DNA from: Paraclostridium hominis
GTDB taxonomy: Bacteria > Bacillota > Clostridia > Peptostreptococcales > Peptostreptococcaceae
Assembly: GCF_014306135.1 (NCBI RefSeq)
Contig: NZ_JACRWD010000008.1
Coordinates: forward strand, 18,474-82,473
Length of the DNA: 64,000 nucleotides
Reading direction: 5' to 3'
Shown here: in pieces, positions 26,930 to 34,896 of the stretch
Position numbering within the stretch: position 1 is the first letter of the stretch
How the letters are laid out: every line of letters begins with the position of its first letter
Notes under the pieces: generated by a model
What the model was told of the DNA's origin: nothing
Seen by the model: the letters and a program-made list of their open reading frames with translations, nothing else
Databases searched by the model: none
Made by a program: the position numbers and the translations under genes

Positions 26930-26992
26930 ATTCATAATATCCCTCGTATATTTATATTAGATTATTATAAACATTGAATATGGAGGGATATT

Positions 26993-27247
26993 ATGGAGCA
27001 TATTATAGACTTAAAGAATAGGTCAAGTTTAACTATTTCTGGAGTAGAGCACATATACTCATTTGATGATAAAAAGGTAGAAATACGAACTACATGTGGA
27101 GATATGGTTGTGGATGGAGAAAATTTAGATATGAGTAAGCTTAGTATAGACGAGAAGGTTATTACTATAACAGGGACAATAGATGGATTATGTTATAGTA
27201 AATCCAAAGATCCTCAAGAAAGCTTCTTTAAGAAGTTATTTAAATAA
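26993..27247 (+). CDS. yabP: Sporulation protein YabP
   Basis: Small protein of 84 residues required for spore cortex or coat assembly in the mother cell in Bacillus. It matches the family: LKNRSSLTISGVEHIYSFD, then TTCGDMVVDGENLDMSKL and TGTIDGLCYSK. Ribosome site GGAGGG. Its TAA overlaps the yabQ ATG by one base, so the two are coupled. Confidence 0.93.
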   Translation: MEHIIDLKNRSSLTISGVEHIYSFDDKKVEIRTTCGDMVVDGENLDMSKLSIDEKVITITGTIDGLCYSKSKDPQESFFKKLFK

Positions 27248-27741
27248 TGATACCATTCACACAAGATTTAGGTGCTTTTTTTGCTACAATATATGGTGGC
27301 ATATTCATAGGAATATTATTTGATCTATACAGAGCTTGTAAGAAAAACTTTAATGCAATCAAAATTTTCTCATTATTTTATGACATACTATTTTGGATAA
27401 TTGTCACAGGGCTTGTTTTTATAACTGTAAACGTTATAGAATCCTTTGATTTAAGATATTATCATTTTATTGCTCTATTTATAGGATTTTTTATTTACTA
27501 TAATACATTAAGTAAAATTGTTTTAAAGATTTTAAATAAATCAATAGGATTTATTATAAATACTATAAAGCAAATTTTGGTATACATATGCAAGATTTCG
27601 GTGAATTTGTATTACGTTATAATCTACTCAATACATTTCTTATTTGATACTATATTTTATATACCTAATTTAGTAATAAACATTTTAAAGTTTATACAGA
27701 TTAAATCAGGTAAATTAAAAAAGGTTAAAAGTAAATCATAG
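27247..27741 (+). CDS. yabQ: Spore cortex biosynthesis protein YabQ
   Basis: Membrane protein of 164 residues needed for spore cortex formation. It has about four to five hydrophobic helices and a basic C-terminus (KSGKLKKVKSKS). The N-terminal FFATIYGGIFIGILFDLYRA is the family hallmark. It follows yabP with a one-base overlap and is followed by divIC after 11 bases. Confidence 0.9.
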   Translation: MIPFTQDLGAFFATIYGGIFIGILFDLYRACKKNFNAIKIFSLFYDILFWIIVTGLVFITVNVIESFDLRYYHFIALFIGFFIYYNTLSKIVLKILNKSIGFIINTIKQILVYICKISVNLYYVIIYSIHFLFDTIFYIPNLVINILKFIQIKSGKLKKVKSKS

Positions 27742-27752
27742 GGGGGTAGATT

Positions 27753-28052
27753 ATGAACAAAAGAAAAAAATTTATAGGGCAATATATTGTAGTTGGTATG
27801 TTTTTATGTTTAGTTGGAATATCGCTTATAGGGGGAGTTGCGACTCAAATTATTAAGTCAGCTAAATATAAAAATGATATAATTTGCTTAAAGAATGAAA
27901 TAAAGAATACAGAGAAAGAAATAAAAAGTTTGAAAGAAGCTAAAAAGAAAATAGATAATGATAAATACATAGAGGAAATTGCTAGGAAAAAGTTGAAAAT
28001 GGTTAAGCCAAATGAAATAATATATTTAGATATAAATAGAGGAAGTAATTAA
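27753..28052 (+). CDS. divIC: Septum formation initiator DivIC/FtsB
   Basis: Bitopic division protein that forms the FtsL-DivIC-DivIB complex at the septum. The 99 residues comprise a basic N-terminus, one membrane helix (about 11-32) and a coiled coil (about 38-75, KNEIKNTEKEIKSLKEAKKK). The FtsB-type end follows (YIEEIARKKLKMVKPNEIIY). GGGGGG ribosome site. Its last ten codons are the left arm of a 30-bp inverted repeat (28018-28084). Confidence 0.92.
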   Translation: MNKRKKFIGQYIVVGMFLCLVGISLIGGVATQIIKSAKYKNDIICLKNEIKNTEKEIKSLKEAKKKIDNDKYIEEIARKKLKMVKPNEIIYLDINRGSN

Positions 28053-28084
28053 GATACTTCCTCTATTTATATCTAAATATATTA
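28018..28084 (+). repeat. Perfect 30-bp inverted repeat over the end of divIC
   Basis: 28018-28047 pairs without mismatch with 28055-28084, with a 7-base loop ATTAAGA. The left arm encodes the DivIC C-terminus and the stop codon lies in the loop region. No T-run follows, so it is not a standard intrinsic terminator. It may stabilise or process the mRNA. Confidence 0.9.
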
Positions 28085-28109
28085 AAGCTTTAATAGGAGG
28101 ATAATTTTA

Positions 28110-29030
28110 ATGAAGATAGGTGCTATAGATATAGGAACGAATTCTATGAGGTTATTAATAGCTGATTATATAGATGGAAAGTTATTTAATAGAGAAAAGT
28201 TTATAAATACAACTAGAATAGGTCAGGGAGTAGATAGTAAAGGATATATAAGGGAAGATGCTATAAAAAGAAATATAAAGGCACTAAAAGAATTTTCAGA
28301 GTTAGCATATGAAAAAGGATGTGAGCATTTATATTGCATAGGAACATCTGCATTAAGAGATAGTAATAATAAATTAGAGTTTATTAATTTAGCTAAAAAT
28401 GAAGTTGGCATAGATGTTGAAATAATAAGTGGGCAAGAAGAGTCGAATTTAGGCTTTATGGGAGTTTTACAAGGATTAGAAGAAAATGAAGATATATTAG
28501 TTATAGATATAGGTGGTGGATCTACAGAGTTTATTTTAGGAGGGAATAATGGCATAGAATTTTCAAAGAGTGAAAATGTTGGGGCGTTAAGAATGACAGA
28601 AAAATTTTTAAATGAAGATCCTATATGTGAGGAAGAGTTTGAAAGTATGAAAAAATTTATATCTAGCACTATAAATGATACTTTAAATATACTAAAGAAT
28701 AAAGAAATAAAAGCTGTTGTGGGAATTGGGGGAACAATTACATCTGTTTCTGCAATAAATCAAGAGTTAGAAACTTACTCTATGGAAAAAATTCATGGAA
28801 GTGAAATAAATCAAAAAGAATTAGATATTATTTTACAAAATTTAAAAAACATGACACTAAGTGATAAAAAAACATTAAAAGGTCTACAACCTAAAAGAGC
28901 AGATATTATAACAGCTGGTGTAACAATACTAAATATAATAATGAAAAAATTAGAAAAACAAAATATTATAGTGAGTGAGTATGATAATTTGGAAGGATTA
29001 TTATGTCATAAAGCAAAAAAAATGTCTTAA
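28110..29030 (+). CDS. Ppx/GppA family phosphatase
   Basis: Exopolyphosphatase or pppGpp phosphatase of the actin-like ASKHA fold, 306 residues. Visible motifs are GAIDIGTNSMRLLIAD (phosphate 1), then ISGQEESNLGF, then VIDIGGGSTEFIL (phosphate 2) and VVGIGGTITSVSA. Family members act on polyphosphate, (p)ppGpp or both; the sequence alone does not decide. Only the short N-terminal two-domain core is present, without the C-terminal HD domain of enteric Ppx. AGGAGG ribosome site. Confidence 0.92.
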   Translation: MKIGAIDIGTNSMRLLIADYIDGKLFNREKFINTTRIGQGVDSKGYIREDAIKRNIKALKEFSELAYEKGCEHLYCIGTSALRDSNNKLEFINLAKNEVGIDVEIISGQEESNLGFMGVLQGLEENEDILVIDIGGGSTEFILGGNNGIEFSKSENVGALRMTEKFLNEDPICEEEFESMKKFISSTINDTLNILKNKEIKAVVGIGGTITSVSAINQELETYSMEKIHGSEINQKELDIILQNLKNMTLSDKKTLKGLQPKRADIITAGVTILNIIMKKLEKQNIIVSEYDNLEGLLCHKAKKMS

Positions 29031-29071
29031 TATTATTATGGACTAGCTACTGATTATGACAAAAAAGATAT

Positions 29072-29114
29072 CTCCCGTTTGTTACAATTTCAATATGAAA
29101 ATAACAAGGGGAGG
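29072..29114 (+). promoter_or_regulatory. Hairpin that could mask the spoIIE ribosome site
   Basis: CTCCC at 29072-29076 pairs with GGGAG at 29109-29113, and TTGTTA at 29079-29084 with TAACAA at 29102-29107. The right arm contains most of the Shine-Dalgarno sequence AGGGGAGG (29107-29114). Loop of 17 bases. Confidence 0.4.
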
Positions 29115-29121
29115 TTTTTTT

Positions 29122-31488
29122 ATGCAAAGAAGTGTGGTAGTTAGTAGTAGAAAAATTGATTTAAAAAATACTATGAAAATAAATTTATCGGATTCTAATA
29201 CAATAATTTTATGTTTAATTGGATTTTTACTTAGTAGGGCTATGGTAGTAGATAATATAGCTCCTTTAGGTGTTGCATTTTTCTTATGTGTTTCAAAGTT
29301 AGATAAATATAGGCTACCAGTTTTTGTATCTACTTTAGCTGGGACATTACTTTCATTTAATCAAGCATCTAATATTATAAAATATTCAATGTGTATAATT
29401 ATTATGCATTTTATAGCAAATAATATAAAAAATATAAAATCTATAAATAAAATTTCTATGATAGGTATGCTTATAATAATGCCGCTATCTATTGGACAAG
29501 CTATAGTATTTGGAAATTATATATATAACTTAAGTATATCATTAGTTGAATGTATATTAATGTTTGTTAGCACATACATTTTTTCATATGGGGTTTCTAT
29601 TATAAATAAAAGAGCTTCTAGAAAAGTCACCTCTAGTGAAGAAATTGTTGCTTTAACCATAATTATAACTTTTAGCATAATGGGGATAGGAGATGTATCT
29701 ATAATAGGAATATCTATTAGAAATATTTTAGCAACTATGACAATATTAATATTATCTATAACAGGTGGAGCTGCCCTGGGAGCTTCTAGTGGAGTAATAA
29801 TAGGTTTAGTTTATTTTATAAATAACATAACTTCTAGTATGTATATGGGCATTTATGCATTTGCAGGTTTGATCTCAGGAGGATTTAATAAAGTTAATAA
29901 ATATTTAAGTATAGCAGGATATATAGTGGGTTGGAGTTTGATATATATTTACACATCTGGATCAGGTTCGAATATAATGGCGATTAGAGATATATTCATA
30001 GCAAGTATATTAGTGATGCTTATACCAGAAGAGTTTATGAAAAAAATAGAGAAGTTCATTAAGGGTAATGGTAGATTAAGTGACGGTATAGAAGATTATT
30101 TATCTAGAAGTAGAGAAATAACTAATAATAGATTAAGAGGAATGTATAAAACATACTCAGATTTAGCTAACACATTTGATAGGATAAGAGAAAAAGAAAA
30201 AATATTAGATCAAAAAGATATAGCGCATATTATAGACATGGTGTATAGTGATGAATGCAAAAATTGTGGAATGAGAAGAAGATGTTGGGAAACAAGATTT
30301 AATTATACATATACAATGATGAATAGAATATTAGAGTGCCTAGAAGAAAGTGGAGAAATTCAACTTGATAATATACCTAGTGATTTTAAGAAAGATTGTA
30401 TAAAACCAGAAAGTATTGTAAAAACTTCTAATTGTTACTATAAAATGTTTGCTTTAGATTATAGTTGGCAGCAGAAATTTTCAGAAAATAGAAAGTTAGT
30501 AGCAAAACAAATAAGATATATGTCCAAGTCGATTGAATGCATGGCTATGGAATTAGATAGAGACATAACATTTGATATGGAAATGGAAAATAATATATTG
30601 ATTGAACTCGATAGAAATAATATAAGTGTAAAAAAATTAAATTATATATCTAAGGACCTTAATGATTTTGAAGTCTTGATAGAAAAAGAAACATGTAAAG
30701 GCGGTAACTTATGTGAAAGGAAAATAGCTGGAGTTGTATCTAGTGTAGTAGGCCAAGATCTGGATGTTAATAAAATAGGTTGCACATGTTTAGGAGATAG
30801 TTGCAAAATAAAGCTATATAAAAAACAAGAATATAAGGTTGTAACAGAAGTTTCTAATATGTCAAAAGACGGATATATTATATCTGGAGATAATTATACA
30901 TATATGGAGATATCAGAAGGGAAATACATGATGGCTATAAGTGATGGAATGGGAAAAGGAAGAAAGGCTTATGAGGAGTCATCAATAACTATAGATATAT
31001 TAGAAAAAATGATGGATTCAAAGATAGATGAAGAGATAGTGATTGATACTATAAATAATATATTAATGCTTAAATCTTCTGATGAAATGTTCTCTACTTT
31101 AGATTTAGGTATTGTAGATTTAAATAAAGGTATATTAAACACTATAAAAATGGGAGCATGCTCAACTTATATAAAAAGAAGTAATGGAGATATAGATTTA
31201 ATATCAACAGCATCATTACCTGTAGGTATTTTATCTGATGTCAACATAGAAAGAGATACTCGAAAGATAAAAGATGGAGATTATATAATTATGGTTTCAG
31301 ATGGAATTATAGATGCAGGAAAAAATAAAAATTTAGGGGATAATTGGCTTATATATTTCTTAAAGAATATGGATACATCTAATCCTAAGGATATATCAAA
31401 AGAAATTTTAAATAGAGCATTAGATATACAAAATAATAATATATATGATGATATGACAGTATTAGTTTCTAAAGTTTATAAACATTAA
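29122..31488 (+). CDS. spoIIE: Stage II sporulation protein E (PP2C phosphatase)
   Basis: Septal membrane phosphatase that dephosphorylates SpoIIAA to activate sigma-F in the forespore. The 788 residues show an N-terminal membrane region of about ten helices (roughly residues 20-310), a central regulatory/FtsZ-binding region with Cys-rich ECKNCGMRRRCW, and a C-terminal PP2C domain with MAISDGMGKGRKAYEES and MVSDGIIDAG, which contain the metal-binding Asps. ATG 29122 follows AGGGGAGG; an in-frame ATG further up lacks a ribosome site. The position after divIC and Ppx/GppA fits clostridial order. Confidence 0.97.
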   Translation: MQRSVVVSSRKIDLKNTMKINLSDSNTIILCLIGFLLSRAMVVDNIAPLGVAFFLCVSKLDKYRLPVFVSTLAGTLLSFNQASNIIKYSMCIIIMHFIANNIKNIKSINKISMIGMLIIMPLSIGQAIVFGNYIYNLSISLVECILMFVSTYIFSYGVSIINKRASRKVTSSEEIVALTIIITFSIMGIGDVSIIGISIRNILATMTILILSITGGAALGASSGVIIGLVYFINNITSSMYMGIYAFAGLISGGFNKVNKYLSIAGYIVGWSLIYIYTSGSGSNIMAIRDIFIASILVMLIPEEFMKKIEKFIKGNGRLSDGIEDYLSRSREITNNRLRGMYKTYSDLANTFDRIREKEKILDQKDIAHIIDMVYSDECKNCGMRRRCWETRFNYTYTMMNRILECLEESGEIQLDNIPSDFKKDCIKPESIVKTSNCYYKMFALDYSWQQKFSENRKLVAKQIRYMSKSIECMAMELDRDITFDMEMENNILIELDRNNISVKKLNYISKDLNDFEVLIEKETCKGGNLCERKIAGVVSSVVGQDLDVNKIGCTCLGDSCKIKLYKKQEYKVVTEVSNMSKDGYIISGDNYTYMEISEGKYMMAISDGMGKGRKAYEESSITIDILEKMMDSKIDEEIVIDTINNILMLKSSDEMFSTLDLGIVDLNKGILNTIKMGACSTYIKRSNGDIDLISTASLPVGILSDVNIERDTRKIKDGDYIIMVSDGIIDAGKNKNLGDNWLIYFLKNMDTSNPKDISKEILNRALDIQNNNIYDDMTVLVSKVYKH

Positions 31489-31495
31489 AATATAA

Positions 31496-31547
31496 ATCCA
31501 CAACTTATACACAAAATGTGGATTAAATGTGAATAAGTTGTGGATAT
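31496..31547. promoter_or_regulatory. Cluster of DnaA-box-like sites
   Basis: TTATACACA (31505-31513, +) and TTATTCACA (31528-31536, - strand) fit the relaxed consensus TTWTNCACA exactly. TAATCCACA (31517-31525, -) and ATATCCACA (31539-31547, -) each differ from TTATCCACA by one base. A 13-bp inverted repeat (31496-31508 with 31533-31545) spans the group. Confidence 0.5.
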
Positions 31548-31698
31548 AAAATCATTAAAAATATGAAAAAAATCGTTGAAATTACAATATTCGACAAAAT
31601 TGTATAAAAATGATTTGTATATAATAGGTAAAATTTAAAATAATAAATTCGTAGCAATTAAAAAATATTAACAATTTAATATAAAAAAAGCGAAAAAA

Positions 31699-31841
31699 TG
31701 TTAATAACTTAATTTAAAATGTTGATAACTTAGATAAAAATATAGATAAATAAGAGGAATTATATTATATAAATGTTGAAAAATACAAATTTTATGTAAA
31801 AAAATAAATGTTAATATGTTGATAAGTATGTTGATAACTTA
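31699..31841 (+). repeat. Repeated 13-mer TGTTRATAACTTA
   Basis: Copies at 31699-31711, 31720-31732 and 31829-31841, with a related TGTTGATAAGTA at 31817-31828. Spacing is irregular, so it is not a CRISPR. Confidence 0.7.
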
Positions 31842-31880
31842 ATAAATACTTATTTTGGTAGAATTGAATAATATGTATGC

Positions 31881-31927
31881 AAAAAGCCATCCTAATACTA
31901 ACAAACTTAGTGAAAGGATGGCTTTTT
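31881..31927 (+). terminator. Terminator-like hairpin abutting the next start codon
   Basis: A perfect 12-bp stem (31881-31892 with 31916-31927) contains an inner 5-bp stem (31897-31901 with 31907-31911). Its right arm ends in TTTTT directly before the ATG at 31928 and contains the AAAGGA ribosome site. It may end spoIIE transcription and also restrict translation of the next gene. Confidence 0.65.
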
Positions 31928-33829
31928 ATGGGGAAAAATATTTATAAAATCATAACAATTGTAATTGTTATTATATTATTTTCGACTGTTGCTCTTAAAA
32001 AAGAGATTGATAAAAGTATAGAAATAGTTAATGAAAAAATAACCGAAACAATGAATGATACTAGCAAAGAAGAAAAATCTAAAGAAGAAGTAAATAAAAA
32101 AACTAAATATACATCTTGGAATTTAGGAGATTTATATAAAAGTAATTCTGAATGGGAAAAAAGTTTAAAAAGGTTTAATATAGATACTAAAGAACTTAAA
32201 AATTATGTAGGAAAAGTAACTAAATCTTCTAAGCATTTATTATACGCATTAAATATAAAAGAAGATTTAGATTCAAAAATTGAAAAATTATATGCATATG
32301 TATCTTTAAATAAAGATGTTAATAAAAAATCATATGAATTTGCTAATATGGAGAAGAAACTAGATGAAGTATATAAAGTATATAGCTCTATTTGTTCTGA
32401 TTTAGAGTTAGAGATATTGAAACTTTCAGATAGGGAATTTAAGGATATTACAAGAAATAGTAAAATATCAAGTAAGTACAAAATATATTTAAATGATATA
32501 AGAAGAAATAAAAAACATTACTTGAAAGCTAATGAAGAGGAATTATTAAATGGAGTAAGTGATATTACGACATTGCCCAAAAATGTTTATGAACTTTTTG
32601 TGAATATGGATAAAAAATCATCATTAAACCCATCTGAATATTCTCTAGCACTAGAAAGTGAAAATAGAGAAACTAGAAAAAAAGCTTTTGAAAGTGAATC
32701 TGTATTATACAATGATAATATAAATATGTTATCAGGATTATTTATAGGTCAAGTTAAAAAAAATATATTCTATTCGAATACTAGAGGGTATAAAAACTCA
32801 AGAGAAATGTACATGTCAGGTGATAATATAGATGCTAAAGTTTATGATGAGCTAATAAGTACAGTTAATAAAAATTTAGATACTTTGCATAAATACATTA
32901 GTTTAAGAAAAAAAGTGTTAAATTTAGATAAGGTGTACTCATACGATATGTATACACCTATAGTAAATCCTGTGGATGAGAATATTTCATATGACAAGGC
33001 TCAAGGCATAATATATGCAGCTTTAAATCCATTAGGTAAAGAGTATGGAGATGTGATTTATAAAGCGTTTAATGAAAGATGGATAGATGTTTTTTCAAAT
33101 GATAAAAAAGTTAGTGGAGCATATTGCTTGTCATTATATGATAATCATCCATATATACTAACAAATTATAGTGGAAACTTAGATTCAGTATCTACACTAG
33201 CACATGAGTTAGGACATGCAGTTTATGGGTATATGAGTTCTAAAAACCAGAATTACTTAAATTCAAAACCTAGTATATTTACACATGAAGTTGCATCTAT
33301 AACGAATGAGTCACTACTTTATGAGATGTTAATAAAAAATTCCCAAAATGATGAAGAAAAAGCTTATTATATAACTCAATATTTAGATTTAATAAAAAAT
33401 ACATTATTTGTACAAACTATGTATGCAGAATTTGAGAATCAAATACATTCTAAATTAGAAAAAAAAGAAACTGTGAATGTTTTAGTATTAAATGATGTAT
33501 GGGGTGATTTATTAAAAAAATATTATGGAGAAGATTTTAATGTAGACCAATTGTCAAAGATAGGTTGGTCAAAGATACCACATTTCTATAATAGTTTTTA
33601 TGTCTATAAATATGCTACAGGTTGTAGTGCAGCTATAGCATTTTCACAAGATATATTAAATAATGGAGCTGATAACTACTTAGCTTTTCTTAAAAAAGGA
33701 GGGTCAAATTACCCTATAGAATTACTAAAAGAAAGTGGTATAAATTTATATAGTAAGAAGCCAATAGAAAAAACGACAGATAAATTTAATAAGTTAGTTA
33801 TGGATTTAGAAAGATTATTAGAAAATTAA
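31928..33829 (+). CDS. M3 family oligoendopeptidase with N-terminal membrane anchor
   Basis: Zinc metallopeptidase of the PepF/thimet group that cleaves short peptides. The 633 residues contain HELGH in TLAHELGHAVYGYMS, plus the downstream EVASITNESLLYEML segment with the third zinc ligand Glu. Unlike cytoplasmic PepF (about 600 residues), this one begins with a basic stretch and a hydrophobic segment at about 6-22 (IITIVIVIILFSTVALKK), suggesting a signal anchor facing outward. A charged linker precedes the PepF-type start (KYTSWNLGDLYKS). ATG 31928 is chosen for AAAGGA nine bases upstream. Confidence 0.87.
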   Translation: MGKNIYKIITIVIVIILFSTVALKKEIDKSIEIVNEKITETMNDTSKEEKSKEEVNKKTKYTSWNLGDLYKSNSEWEKSLKRFNIDTKELKNYVGKVTKSSKHLLYALNIKEDLDSKIEKLYAYVSLNKDVNKKSYEFANMEKKLDEVYKVYSSICSDLELEILKLSDREFKDITRNSKISSKYKIYLNDIRRNKKHYLKANEEELLNGVSDITTLPKNVYELFVNMDKKSSLNPSEYSLALESENRETRKKAFESESVLYNDNINMLSGLFIGQVKKNIFYSNTRGYKNSREMYMSGDNIDAKVYDELISTVNKNLDTLHKYISLRKKVLNLDKVYSYDMYTPIVNPVDENISYDKAQGIIYAALNPLGKEYGDVIYKAFNERWIDVFSNDKKVSGAYCLSLYDNHPYILTNYSGNLDSVSTLAHELGHAVYGYMSSKNQNYLNSKPSIFTHEVASITNESLLYEMLIKNSQNDEEKAYYITQYLDLIKNTLFVQTMYAEFENQIHSKLEKKETVNVLVLNDVWGDLLKKYYGEDFNVDQLSKIGWSKIPHFYNSFYVYKYATGCSAAIAFSQDILNNGADNYLAFLKKGGSNYPIELLKESGINLYSKKPIEKTTDKFNKLVMDLERLLEN

Positions 33830-33868
33830 CAATAGAAGGAATTTATAAATAGTGGTAGAATATATTAA

Positions 33869-33893
33869 AGGCCCTTACAGAGAAGGGCTTTTA
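33869..33893 (+). terminator. Intrinsic terminator after M3 peptidase gene
   Basis: A 6-bp GC-rich stem GCCCTT/AAGGGC (33871-33876 with 33883-33888) with a 6-base loop, flanked by AAAG and TTTT. Confidence 0.75.
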
Positions 33894-33960
33894 ATATTGA
33901 AATCTGCTGTGTAATATACAAATAAAAATATATAATGTAAATTATTAATGAGGTGATAGC

Positions 33961-34071
33961 ATGGCAAAGGTTAATGATAAGAAAACTACTAGGTTTATAG
34001 CTTTGGCTATTATAGGAACGTTAGTACTTTCTAGTGTTGCTAGTGTAGTAAGTTTATTTATAGGAATGTAA
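33961..34071 (+). CDS. 36-residue membrane protein (DUF4044-like)
   Basis: A very short gene with a good ribosome site (GAGGTGATAGC) before ATG 33961. The product has a basic N-terminus (MAKVNDKKTTRF) and one hydrophobic helix (IALAIIGTLVLSSVASVVSLF). This matches the general shape of the tiny DUF4044 proteins annotated in Firmicutes; function unknown. It lies 20 bases before fsa and may be co-transcribed with it. The coding call rests on ribosome site, hydrophobic design and family resemblance. Confidence 0.7.
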   Translation: MAKVNDKKTTRFIALAIIGTLVLSSVASVVSLFIGM

Positions 34072-34091
34072 ATTTAAGGAGGTATAATAGT

Positions 34092-34739
34092 ATGAAACTA
34101 TTTATAGATACTGCAAATGTAGATGAAATAAAAGAAATAAACTCATGGGGAGTTATAGAAGGTGTTACTACAAATCCATCTTTAATAGCAAAAGAAGGAA
34201 GAGTTTTTGAAAACGTAGTAAAAGAAATAACTGATATAGTAGATGGACCTATATCTGCAGAAGTTATTTCTATGGAAAGTGAAGGAATGATAAAAGAAGG
34301 AGAAGAATTAAGCAAGATACATAAAAACATAGTTATAAAAATACCTATGTGCGCAGAAGGATTAAAAGCTGTATCTGCTTTATCAAAAAAAGGTATAAAA
34401 ACTAATGTAACTTTAATATTCTCAGCAAACCAAGCTTTACTTGCAGCTAAAGCTGGAGCTTCATATGTAAGTCCTTTCGTTGGAAGATTAGATGATATAG
34501 GACAAGAAGGTATAATGTTAATAGAAGAGGTTGCTGAAATATTTAATGTTCATGGAATAGAAACAGAAATAATATCAGCAAGTATAAGACATCCTCAACA
34601 TGTTTTAACTTCAGCTAAAGCAGGAGCAGATATAGCAACAATACCATACAAAGTATTCAAGCAAATGTTAGGACATCCTATGACTGATATAGGAATAGAT
34701 AAATTCTTAAAAGACTGGGAAAGTGTACCTAAAAATTAA
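34092..34739 (+). CDS. fsa: Transaldolase / fructose-6-phosphate aldolase family protein
   Basis: Small transaldolase of 215 residues, class I aldolase with a Schiff-base Lys. Motifs are MKLFIDTANVDEIKEINSWG, then GVTTNPSLIAKEG, KIPMCAEGLKAV with the catalytic Lys, and SYVSPFVGRLDDIG. The family includes true transaldolases (pentose phosphate pathway) and F6P aldolases; sequence does not separate them. In this anaerobe, with split transketolase and rpiB in the same window, transaldolase is the likelier role. Strong AAGGAGGT. Confidence 0.93.
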   Translation: MKLFIDTANVDEIKEINSWGVIEGVTTNPSLIAKEGRVFENVVKEITDIVDGPISAEVISMESEGMIKEGEELSKIHKNIVIKIPMCAEGLKAVSALSKKGIKTNVTLIFSANQALLAAKAGASYVSPFVGRLDDIGQEGIMLIEEVAEIFNVHGIETEIISASIRHPQHVLTSAKAGADIATIPYKVFKQMLGHPMTDIGIDKFLKDWESVPKN

Positions 34740-34744
34740 TAAAG

Positions 34745-34776
34745 AGACGATAATTTACGAATTATCGTCTTTTTTA
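34745..34776 (+). terminator. Intrinsic terminator after fsa
   Basis: An 11-bp perfect stem (34745-34755 with 34760-34770), 4-base loop, seven Ts. Confidence 0.93.
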
Positions 34777-34896
34777 TAGTTATAAAGAATTATATACTAT
34801 ACTAATGGTTTATTTTAATGTCTATAAATATTTACTATTTATTAAATGTGATATATAATTTTATTGAAGATTAACGAATTAGGGGAGATGAATTTT

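Larger units (their letters stand above)
31489..31880. other. Repeat-rich AT gap after spoIIE
   Basis: About 390 bases without a gene. The first 60 bases hold several DnaA-box-like sequences and an imperfect long palindrome. The rest is very AT-rich and holds three copies of TGTTRATAACTTA plus variants. No open frame, tRNA or known riboswitch pattern was seen. Confidence 0.7.

Noticed and set aside
31699..31841. Repeated 13-mers as a small CRISPR array.
   Set aside because: Copies are short, unevenly spaced and without spacer-like units or cas genes nearby.
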